Assembly (NCBI GenBank): GCA_002719315.1
Contig: PBHD01000003.1
Location: 1-43,467, forward strand
DNA length: 43,467 nt
Direction of reading: 5' to 3'
DNA from: Flavobacteriaceae bacterium
GTDB taxonomy: Bacteria; Bacteroidota; Bacteroidia; Flavobacteriales; Flavobacteriaceae
Each line of letters opens with the position of its first letter. The stretch's first letter is position 1. The notes beneath the pieces were generated by a model that was not told the DNA's origin, ran no database searches, and saw only the letters and a list, made by a program, of their open reading frames with translations. Both the position numbers and the translations under genes were made by a program. Positions 36,690 through 43,467 of this stretch are shown in pieces.

Positions 36690-37385
36690 ATGAGAAAAAA
36701 TCTAATTTATATAATATTATCCCTGAGTGTTTTAGTTCAGATTAATTGTAGTAATGATTCTGGACCTAAAGATCCTTTAGCACCTAACCTTATTTCCCCT
36801 AATAATAATGAAGCTTGTTTTGATGGGACTATTGTAAATGATACTCAAAGTAGTGTTGATTTTCAATGGAGTGTTTCTGAAAATGCCGTTAGTTATGAAG
36901 TTTTAGTTAATAACTTAGCTAATCAAACATCTCAAGTATACGGTAGTGGAACTAATCAACTTAATATAACACTAACTAATGCTGAGCCTTACTCATGGTC
37001 TGTAAACGCTTTAGGAGAAGATGGCACAACACCTGCATCAAGTCAAACATGGAAATTTTATTTAGCTGGAAAAAATATTATTAACTATGCTCCGTTTCCA
37101 CCAGAATTATTAAGCCCTAGATCTGGAGGAAATTTGACCCCTGTCAATGGAATAGTATTATTAAGTTGGAATTGTACTGATGTTGACGATGATCTTGAGT
37201 CTTTTGAAGTTTATCTTGATAATTCAAATGGAACCACATTGCTCAAAACCATACCCTATGAAACTCTTACTACCGAAATTGAGGTGGATGTAGAAAATAA
37301 AAAAGATTATTATTGGAAAATAATTGCTATCGATTCTAATGGTAATTCCAGCAGTTCTGGTGTATATGGTTTTAGAACTAATTAA
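36690..37385 (+). CDS. Lipoprotein with two fibronectin-III-like domains
   Basis: A 231-residue putative lipoprotein. I take the ATG at 36690 (MRKNLIYIILSLSVLVQINC), 2 bp after the adhesin stop codon; a TTG at 36684 would overlap that stop and add only two residues. The signal ends at Cys20. The mature protein has two beta-sandwich domains: about 28-120, ending SWSVNALGEDG..TWKFYLA, and about 130-230, PELLSPRSGG...VLLSWNCTDVDDDLESFEVYLDN...YYWKIIAIDSNG. Both keep the W and Y/W core residues of fibronectin type III domains. Its position directly after the giant adhesin suggests an accessory, for example a surface anchor or partner. Confidence 0.8.
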   Translation: MRKNLIYIILSLSVLVQINCSNDSGPKDPLAPNLISPNNNEACFDGTIVNDTQSSVDFQWSVSENAVSYEVLVNNLANQTSQVYGSGTNQLNITLTNAEPYSWSVNALGEDGTTPASSQTWKFYLAGKNIINYAPFPPELLSPRSGGNLTPVNGIVLLSWNCTDVDDDLESFEVYLDNSNGTTLLKTIPYETLTTEIEVDVENKKDYYWKIIAIDSNGNSSSSGVYGFRTN

Positions 37386-37467
37386 TTCTTCTTCCAAGAG
37401 TTTAAAATATAATATATATATAATTTTTATTTATTTTTATGCTTAGTTCTTTAATCTAAATATAAAC

Positions 37468-38937
37468 ATGAGATCAAAAAATTCAAACAATTCTAAATCA
37501 AGAAGAAATTTTCTAAAAAAAAGTTTAGTAGCCTCATCTATTTTCATAGTTCCTAGAAATGTTCTAGGAGGTAAAGGATATATAGCTCCTAGTGACCAAT
37601 TAAATCTTGCTGCTATAGGCTCAGGTGGTAAGGGAGCTAGTGATATAAGACTTGCTTCAGTGAAAGGAAGAGAAAAAGTTGTTGCCCTATGTGATGTAGA
37701 CTTTTCAGGAAGTGCAAAAAGTTCAGTGAAAAGATTTCCTAAAGCTAAAAAATACGCTGACTACAGAATTATGCTTGATAAAGAGAAAAATATTGATGCA
37801 GTAACAATCTCCACTCCCGATCATGTTCATGCTCCTGCAGGAGTTTTTGCTATGGAAAGAGGGAAGCATGTTTATATTCAAAAGCCTATGGCGCACAATA
37901 TTAGAGAAACTCGAATCTTGACTGAAATGGCTCGAAAGCAAAAAGTTGTAACTCAAATGGGAAATCAAGGTGGTTCTAATCCTTATTTGAAAATGGTTCA
38001 AAATTGGATCGACAATGGCTCAATAGGTAAAGTTTCCGAAGTTAAAATATGGACAAACCGACCTGTTTGGCCTCAAGGGATTAAAATGCCAGATCCTGAT
38101 GCAGCTAGCAAACCAGAAGCTCTTAATTGGGACTTATGGTTAGGACCTGCTCCTTACAAACCATATACACCTAACATGCATCCCTTCAATTGGAGAGGAT
38201 GGTGGGATTATGGAACTGGAGCATTAGGTGATGTGGGTTGTCACTTAATTGATATTCCTTTCAGGACTCTTAATTTAAAATATCCAACTGATGCAGAATG
38301 CAGCGTTGGAAGTGTTTTTACTAAAATGTGGACGCCTGACTATTACCCTGAAGGATGTCCTCCATCTTCTTTTATTACTATTAATTTCAAAGCTACTGAT
38401 AAAAGTAATTCTCCAATTAAAATGACTTGGAGTGATGGTGGAATTAGGCCTGCTCATCCTGATATTATTCCTGCCAATAGTGATATAGGAGGTACCAATA
38501 GCGAAAATGGAGTTTTGTTTATTGGAGCTAAAGGAATTATTTCAACTAATATTAATGACAGTTCTCCTTTAATGCCAAAATTATATCTTTATGATGGTAC
38601 CAAAGATTTTGGTCCCGAAAATGAAAGAGGTCCATTATTTCCTGAACCAGAATATGGTCATCAACACAAATGGGTTGATGCTTGTAAAGCAGGTTTTAAT
38701 AGTAAGGAACATAAAAGTTTAACCTGTTCATTTGATTATGCAGGGCCAATGACTGAAACCGTTTTAATGGGTAATCTCGCAATTAGGAGTTTTATGCTTA
38801 GAAAAGAATCCGGTAGAAGAACCGATTATTTTGCTAGAAAAAAATTATTATGGGATGGTGACACTATGAAGATTACAAATATTGATGAAGCTAATCAATT
38901 TGTAACGAGAGATTATAGAGATGGCTGGAGAGTTTAA
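37468..38937 (+). CDS. Tat-exported Gfo/Idh/MocA-family oxidoreductase
   Basis: A 489-residue NAD(P)-dependent sugar oxidoreductase. The N-terminus SRRNFLKKSLVASSIFIVP carries a twin-arginine motif (R12, R13), so it is probably exported folded to the periplasm with its cofactor. The Rossmann start is LNLAAIGSGGKG (46-56), followed by VVALCDVD, and the family lysine sits in YIQKPMAHN (K139, equivalent to the EKP motif). The C-terminal half has WDLWLGPAPYKPY, NWRGWWDYGTGALGDVGCHLID and EYGHQHKWVDACKAG, typical of the Bacteroidota and Planctomycetes subgroup. Several such enzymes oxidise the C3 of glycosides or inositols. Next come a FucP-type sugar transporter and a DUF1080 protein, whose family includes 3-keto-disaccharide hydrolases, so a 3-keto-sugar route is a reasonable inference. 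Confidence 0.92.
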   Translation: MRSKNSNNSKSRRNFLKKSLVASSIFIVPRNVLGGKGYIAPSDQLNLAAIGSGGKGASDIRLASVKGREKVVALCDVDFSGSAKSSVKRFPKAKKYADYRIMLDKEKNIDAVTISTPDHVHAPAGVFAMERGKHVYIQKPMAHNIRETRILTEMARKQKVVTQMGNQGGSNPYLKMVQNWIDNGSIGKVSEVKIWTNRPVWPQGIKMPDPDAASKPEALNWDLWLGPAPYKPYTPNMHPFNWRGWWDYGTGALGDVGCHLIDIPFRTLNLKYPTDAECSVGSVFTKMWTPDYYPEGCPPSSFITINFKATDKSNSPIKMTWSDGGIRPAHPDIIPANSDIGGTNSENGVLFIGAKGIISTNINDSSPLMPKLYLYDGTKDFGPENERGPLFPEPEYGHQHKWVDACKAGFNSKEHKSLTCSFDYAGPMTETVLMGNLAIRSFMLRKESGRRTDYFARKKLLWDGDTMKITNIDEANQFVTRDYRDGWRV

Positions 38938-39013
38938 TTTTTTTTTTAAATAATAAATAAAACCTTATTTTTTAATACCTCACTTATTAAATTAATAAAT
39001 AATTCATATTATT

Positions 39014-40330
39014 TTGATTAATAAAGAAAAATCTCTTTCATCAACTTCCATTGTAGATAAAAAATTTATTTTTCCATTTATACTTGTTACCTCATTATTT
39101 GCTCTTTGGGGCTTTGCAAATGCTGTAACGGACCCCATGGTTAATGCTTTTAAAAAAGTTCTTGAGCTATCAAATAGAGAAGCAGCTTGGGTTCAAATGG
39201 CTTTTTATGGAGGATACTTTTCAATGGCTTTACCTGCAGCAATTTTCATAAGAAAATTTAATTACAAAAAAGGAATTCAATTAGGATTATTTTTATACGC
39301 TTTAGGAGCATTGATGTTCTACCCTGCCGCAATAACAGAAAAATTTTGGTTTTTTTGCCTTGGTTTATATGTTCTTACATTTGGATTAGCTTTTTTAGAA
39401 ACTACAGCCAATCCCTATGTTCTTGCTATGGGAAATAAATCAACAGCAACAAGAAGATTAAATCTTGCACAAGTTTTTAATCCAATTGGTGCGATTATTG
39501 GGTTATTAATTGCCCAACAATTTGTCTTAAAAAATCTTAAATCAGATGACATATCATCTTTTGAAAATTTAGATATAGCTCAAAAAATTTTAATAAAAAC
39601 ATCTGATTTAATTGTAATTAGAGATCCTTATGTGATTTTAGGTTTAATAGTTTTAATTTTCTTTACAATAATTAGTATAGTAAAAATGCCTCAATTCAAA
39701 GAAGATGATAAGAGTTTTTCAATAAAAAAAACATTATCAAAACTCCTTTCAAGAAAAATGTATCGTTTAGGGGTTTTAGCTCAGGCTTTTTACGTGGGAG
39801 CTCAAGTCATGTGTTGGACATATATTTATCAATATTCTGAAGGGAAAGGAATAAATAGTGTTACAGCTGCTAACTTTCAGTTTTTCGCATTTATTTTATT
39901 TTTGTTAGGAAGAATTTTTGGAACTTACCTTCTAAAAAGTTTTAATGCAGAATTTCTTTTAAAAGTTTTTTCATCATTTTCTGGTATTTTAATAATTGTA
40001 ACCATTTTTAGCAATAGTATATATGGTTTATATAGCCTTGTAGGCGTTTCTTTTTTTATGTCATTAATGTTCCCAACTATTTACGCTCAAACATTAAAAG
40101 GACTTAATGATTCAGATACAAAAATAGGAGCTTCTGGACTTGTTATGGCAATTGTAGGAGGAGCACTTATGCCAAAATTACAAGGGTTTATAATAGACTT
40201 TGGAGGACCTGGAGTTAATGATATAAAAATCTTAGAAGTAAGCGAAGTTAACTTCTCATTTATACTTCCGCTAATTAGCTTTACTTATATTTATTTCTAT
40301 GGAAAAATTTTAAGTAAAAGCAATAATTAA
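39014..40330 (+). CDS. FucP-type sugar:proton symporter (MFS)
   Basis: A 438-residue major facilitator with 12 predicted helices. It matches the L-fucose permease family closely: FALWGFANAVTDPMVNAFKK, AAWVQMAFYGGYFSMALPAAIFIRKFNYKKGIQLGLFLYALGALMFYPAA, then LAFLETTANPYVLAMG, and GAIIGLLIAQQFV. There is no ATG before the first helix in this frame; the first in-frame ATG falls inside the conserved NAVTDPM segment, so the start is most likely the TTG at 39014. Substrate (fucose, glucose, galactose or a keto-sugar) is not determined by sequence. It follows the oxidoreductase gene after 76 bp, and its stop overlaps that of the converging DUF1080 gene by 4 bp. Confidence 0.9.
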   Translation: MINKEKSLSSTSIVDKKFIFPFILVTSLFALWGFANAVTDPMVNAFKKVLELSNREAAWVQMAFYGGYFSMALPAAIFIRKFNYKKGIQLGLFLYALGALMFYPAAITEKFWFFCLGLYVLTFGLAFLETTANPYVLAMGNKSTATRRLNLAQVFNPIGAIIGLLIAQQFVLKNLKSDDISSFENLDIAQKILIKTSDLIVIRDPYVILGLIVLIFFTIISIVKMPQFKEDDKSFSIKKTLSKLLSRKMYRLGVLAQAFYVGAQVMCWTYIYQYSEGKGINSVTAANFQFFAFILFLLGRIFGTYLLKSFNAEFLLKVFSSFSGILIIVTIFSNSIYGLYSLVGVSFFMSLMFPTIYAQTLKGLNDSDTKIGASGLVMAIVGGALMPKLQGFIIDFGGPGVNDIKILEVSEVNFSFILPLISFTYIYFYGKILSKSNN

Positions 40331-41076
40331 AGTTTTCGATACCAAATATTTCTATAACTAACTAAATTACCATGATCTTGAATCATTAAAGACTTTTTTG
40401 GAAAATTTGTCATTTTAGTTTTTGGGGGACCAATATATTCTGTAGTACCTAAAATTTGAGCGTTATTTTGAATTAATATACCGTTATGAAAAACAGTAAA
40501 CCTTCCCACTCTTAAAATTTCTCCATTGTCATCATACAAAGGTTCCATAAATATAATATCATATTCTTGCCATTCTCCAGGAGGTCTTGATGCATTTACA
40601 AGAGGAGCATATTGTTTATATATTGAGCCAGCTTGACCATTAGAATAAGTTCTGTTTTTATAACTATCTAAAACTTGAATTTCATATCTGTTTTGAAAAT
40701 AAACTCCACTGTTACCTCTACCCTGACCAGAGCTAATCACTTTTTTTGGAGTTTTCCACTCTATATGTAATTGAATTGAACCATGTTCTTCTTTTGTTTC
40801 AATTGCACCTTTTCCTGGAAAAACAGTCATAGAGCCATCTTTATTAATAGTCCATTCAACAGAACTGTTTTTTCCATAAGCTTTCCATTTTGAAAAATCT
40901 TTACCATCAAATAAAATAACAGCATCACTTGGAGGTAGATTTTTTTTCCCTGGATTAATTATATTTGGTTCTGGATTCCAAACTTCAGTATCTTCAGGTT
41001 TATATTGAGAATTGATTTTAAAGGAAAAGATTAAACAAAAAATAAAAATGAAATTTCTTATAAAACGATTATTCAT
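40327..41076 (-). CDS. DUF1080 / 3-keto-disaccharide hydrolase-like secreted protein
   Basis: A 249-residue exported protein with a signal peptide ending FSFKINSQ (about residue 23). The DUF1080 core is plain: DAVILFDGKDFSKWKAYG, VEWTINKDGSMTV, IQLHIEWKTPK, GRGNSGVYFQNRYEIQVLDSY, GSIYKQYAPLVNASRPPGEWQEYDI and a closing LMIQDHGNLVSYRNIWYRKL. The fold is a concanavalin-like beta sandwich. Characterised relatives hydrolyse 3-keto-glycosides made by Gfo/Idh/MocA dehydrogenases, and such a dehydrogenase gene lies about 1.4 kb away, so oxidation and cleavage in the periplasm followed by uptake through the FucP-type symporter form a coherent hypothesis. Confidence 0.9.
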   Translation of the reverse strand: MNNRFIRNFIFIFCLIFSFKINSQYKPEDTEVWNPEPNIINPGKKNLPPSDAVILFDGKDFSKWKAYGKNSSVEWTINKDGSMTVFPGKGAIETKEEHGSIQLHIEWKTPKKVISSGQGRGNSGVYFQNRYEIQVLDSYKNRTYSNGQAGSIYKQYAPLVNASRPPGEWQEYDIIFMEPLYDDNGEILRVGRFTVFHNGILIQNNAQILGTTEYIGPPKTKMTNFPKKSLMIQDHGNLVSYRNIWYRKL

Positions 41077-41146
41077 AGTTTTTTTAAAAGCCTAATTTAA
41101 GAAATTTTAAATCTTTTAATACTTTTACACAAATATTAATTACTTG

Positions 41147-41980
41147 ATGGAAGAAGTTTTAAACTATTTTGAAAAAATACCTACTTTACACAGAAGTATA
41201 ATTTTAGTTGGTGGAATTACTTTTTTTTGGATTCTTGAAGGTAATTTACCTTTATTTAATTTTAATTATAAAAAATGGAAACACGCTATTCCAAACTTCT
41301 TTTTTACAATTACTACAATTATAATAAATTTTGCCCTAGCTTTTCTTCTTTTAAATACTGCTGATTGGGTAGCTCTAAATCAATTTGGATTATTATATAT
41401 TTTTGATAATATACCGATATATATTTCTGTATTTATAGGAATATTAATGTTGGATTTAATAGGGGCATATCTACCTCACTTTTTAGAACATAAAATAAAA
41501 CCTCTCTGGATGATTCATTTGGTTCATCACACTGATCATAAAGTAGATATAACAACAGGAAATAGGCATCATCCATTAGAAAGTATAATAAGGTTTACTT
41601 TCACTTTATTTGGAGCTTTTATTATTGGAGCAAATATTGGAATTGTCATGTTATACCAGTCTTTATCTGTATTATCTACTCAGTTTACACACGCAAATAT
41701 TTCCTTGCCAAAAAAAATCGATTATTATTTAAGTTTTATAATTGTATCCCCTGATATGCACAAAATTCATCATCATTATAAGCTTCCGTATACAGATTCT
41801 AATTATGGAAACGTTTTTTCTATATGGGATAGACTATTTGGAACTTATAAAAGATTTGATAGGGATAAACTTGTATATGGAGTTGACGTTTTTTATAATG
41901 AAGAAAAAAATGGAAAAATATATGAGTTACTAAAACAACCCTTTCAAAAATACAGAAAACCTTCAGAGGTTGAAAATTAA
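41147..41980 (+). CDS. Fatty acid hydroxylase / sterol desaturase family protein
   Basis: A 277-residue membrane di-iron protein. I take the ATG at 41147; a TTG one codon earlier is possible. About four helices are present, along with the full set of histidine boxes: HFLEH (111-115), HLVHHTDH (124-131), RHH (140-142) and HKIHHH (205-210), followed by YGNVFSIWDRLFGTY, the family's closing motif. These enzymes use non-haem di-iron and oxygen to hydroxylate or desaturate lipids. Bacterial members act on sterols, carotenoids, alkylglycerols or sphingoid chains; the substrate here is unknown. The gene ends with a 4-bp overlap against the converging hisS gene. Confidence 0.92.
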   Translation: MEEVLNYFEKIPTLHRSIILVGGITFFWILEGNLPLFNFNYKKWKHAIPNFFFTITTIIINFALAFLLLNTADWVALNQFGLLYIFDNIPIYISVFIGILMLDLIGAYLPHFLEHKIKPLWMIHLVHHTDHKVDITTGNRHHPLESIIRFTFTLFGAFIIGANIGIVMLYQSLSVLSTQFTHANISLPKKIDYYLSFIIVSPDMHKIHHHYKLPYTDSNYGNVFSIWDRLFGTYKRFDRDKLVYGVDVFYNEEKNGKIYELLKQPFQKYRKPSEVEN

Positions 41981-43362
41981 ACTTTTAGCATTTCTTTTAA
42001 CTTTAAATACAATTCTTTTAAAGGGAAAGATAATTGTTCTCCAGAAATCATGTTTTTAATGATACATTTTTTTTCTTTAAATTCTTCAGGACCAATTATA
42101 ACAACATATTTAATGGCCTTTTTATTTGCATAGCTTAGTTGTTTTTTCAACTTATCATTAGAGGGGTATAATTCACATGAAATGTTATTTTTTCTCAATT
42201 TATTTATTTCATTATGAATGTTATTGATTATATCATTTCCGAAATTTAAAAATAGAACCTCAGTGTTTTTTTTAATTTTTTCGGGAAATAATTTAAGAGA
42301 TTCAATCACATGATAAATTCTTTCAAATCCGAATGAAATTCCAATTCCGCTAATATTTTTTAATCCAAATTTTGAAGTTAAATTATCATATCTGCCCCCT
42401 CCTCCAATTGAACCTATTTTTATAGCTGGTGGAGGAGATACTTCTATTATCATTCCAGTGTAATAATTTAAACCTCTAGCTAAAGAAAAATCAAAATCAA
42501 CAGTTGAAGCTATTAATTGTGTTTTATCAAGATATTTTAAAACAAAAGAGATTTCATCTAATCCAGATTTATCTGATTTATAATCTTTAAATATTTTTTC
42601 TATAAATTTTAATTTCTCAATTGTAGTTCCCGAAAATTTAAACAAAGAGTTAATTTTATTTATAGCCTTTTGAGGAAATTTTTTAATTTCAAATTCTTTA
42701 ATAGCTCCATCAATTCCAATTTTGTCTATTTTATCAAAAACAGCAGTAAATTCATTAAAACGATCTGAAATTTCTAGTAATGAGCAAATATTGGATAAAA
42801 TTTTTCTATGGTTAATTCTTATTTTTACACCTTTTAAATTTAATCTACTAAAAACTTCATCGTATAATAAAATCATTTCAATTTCTTGCCAAAGAGATCT
42901 ATTCCCAATTATATCTGCATCACATTGAAAGAATTCTTGAAATCTTCCATGCTGAGGTCTATCTGCTCTCCATACAGGTTGTATTTGATATCTTTTAAAT
43001 GGGAAAGTGATTTTATTTTGATTCTGAGAAACATATCTTGCAAAAGGAACAGTCAAGTCATATCTCAAAGCTTTCTCAGATATAGATCTTGAAAATTTTT
43101 CATAATCTTCTTTTTCAAAAGAATTTAAATCTGCTTTTTTTACTTTCTCACCCGAGTTGATAATCTTAAATATTAACCTGTCTCCTTCATCTCCATATTG
43201 ACCCATTAATGTTTCTGTTTTTTCAAATGATGGGGTTTCTACAGGTTCATATCCAAAAATCTCAAAAGAAGAAACTAGTATGTTTTTTATATAATTTCTT
43301 TTAAAAATCTCTTCACTAGAAAAATCTCTGGTTCCCTTTGGTATTGTCGGTTTAATGGCCAT
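41977..43362 (-). CDS. hisS: Histidyl-tRNA synthetase
   Basis: Class II aminoacyl-tRNA synthetase that charges tRNA-His. I choose the ATG giving MAIKPTIPKGTRDF (first base 43362), which matches the usual flavobacterial N-terminus; ATG at 43368 or TTG at 43380 would only add 2 or 6 residues. The protein has 461 residues. Motifs: PKGTRDF at the start, LRYDLTVPFARYV (99-111), motif 2 KRYQIQPVWRADRPQHGRFQEF (123-144, histidyl-adenylate pocket), the HisA box ARGLNYYTGM, GGGGRYDNL, and motif 3 GISFGFERIYH. The C-terminal anticodon-binding domain is present (VLFLNFG...NISCELYP...YVVIIGPEE). It is the one clear housekeeping translation gene in the window and is intact. Confidence 0.98.
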   Translation of the reverse strand: MAIKPTIPKGTRDFSSEEIFKRNYIKNILVSSFEIFGYEPVETPSFEKTETLMGQYGDEGDRLIFKIINSGEKVKKADLNSFEKEDYEKFSRSISEKALRYDLTVPFARYVSQNQNKITFPFKRYQIQPVWRADRPQHGRFQEFFQCDADIIGNRSLWQEIEMILLYDEVFSRLNLKGVKIRINHRKILSNICSLLEISDRFNEFTAVFDKIDKIGIDGAIKEFEIKKFPQKAINKINSLFKFSGTTIEKLKFIEKIFKDYKSDKSGLDEISFVLKYLDKTQLIASTVDFDFSLARGLNYYTGMIIEVSPPPAIKIGSIGGGGRYDNLTSKFGLKNISGIGISFGFERIYHVIESLKLFPEKIKKNTEVLFLNFGNDIINNIHNEINKLRKNNISCELYPSNDKLKKQLSYANKKAIKYVVIIGPEEFKEKKCIIKNMISGEQLSFPLKELYLKLKEMLKV

Positions 43363-43467
43363 ACTCATTAAATATAACAAAAATGATTTTATTTTTTATT
43401 CAAATTGAAAAACAAGTCTTAAGAGATTTAAATTTTTTTCCATCTGAAATTGTTGCTCCCTTTTTTA

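Noticed and set aside
43363-43467. Possible gene end or RNA element at the right edge
   Set aside because: The sequence upstream of hisS is AT-rich with no frame or structure that could be supported in about 100 bases.

Overview
This window is a contiguous piece of a chromosome from a marine-type member of the Bacteroidota, most likely a flavobacterium. The evidence is the very high A+T content, type IX secretion (T9SS) sorting domains on giant surface proteins, Bacteroidota-style -7 promoter boxes (TAnnTTTG), and families typical of that group: propeller/Y_Y_Y sensor phosphatases, MetA-type outer-membrane proteins, FucP-type sugar transporters and DUF1080 proteins. Genes are very tightly packed. 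No rRNA, tRNA, CRISPR array, integrase or transposase was seen.

Layout. 1-1573: the 3' part of a calcium-binding thrombospondin-type-3 (TSP3) surface protein ending in a type B T9SS sorting domain. 1682-3898: catalase-peroxidase katG. 3960-11997: a signalling block made of a membrane sensor with a SpoIIE/PP2C phosphatase, two small lipoprotein genes on the other strand, then a compact operon of anti-sigma-type HATPase kinase, STAS protein and GAF/PAS class III nucleotide cyclase. Stop-to-stop against the cyclase lies a three-helix membrane protein resembling the Pycsar transmembrane effector family (DUF5706/PycTM). 12134-15735: an outer-membrane protein, an LTA-synthase-like alkaline-phosphatase-fold transferase and a diacylglycerol kinase. 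15742-18255: a tocopherol-cyclase-like lipocalin protein, a CmoA-like methyltransferase and an isoprenylcysteine-methyltransferase-like membrane enzyme. 18335-25487: peptide and gamma-glutamyl metabolism (two GGT-fold proteins, an AtoE-family transporter, an S9 peptidase). 25488-37385: a 307-bp non-coding region with an 11-bp phased motif, then an operon of a ParB-like protein, a membrane protein, a 3187-residue mosaic adhesin and a lipoprotein. 37468-41076: sugar genes (Tat-exported Gfo/Idh/MocA oxidoreductase, FucP-type transporter, DUF1080 hydrolase). 41147-43362: a fatty-acid-hydroxylase-family protein and histidyl-tRNA synthetase hisS.

Most interesting. (1) The partner-switch, cyclase and PycTM-like block, which joins serine-phosphorylation signalling, cyclic-nucleotide synthesis and a membrane effector in one place and may be an undescribed signalling or defence arrangement. 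(2) The giant adhesin, in which lectin-type modules are inserted inside Ig-like repeats and a C-type lectin domain appears with its two halves in swapped order. (3) Six copies of TAGA on one 11-bp register leading into the promoter of the adhesin operon. (4) A GGT-like lipoprotein that keeps the catalytic threonine but has Glu in place of the glutamate-binding Arg.

All family calls come from reading motifs by eye; none was checked against a database.
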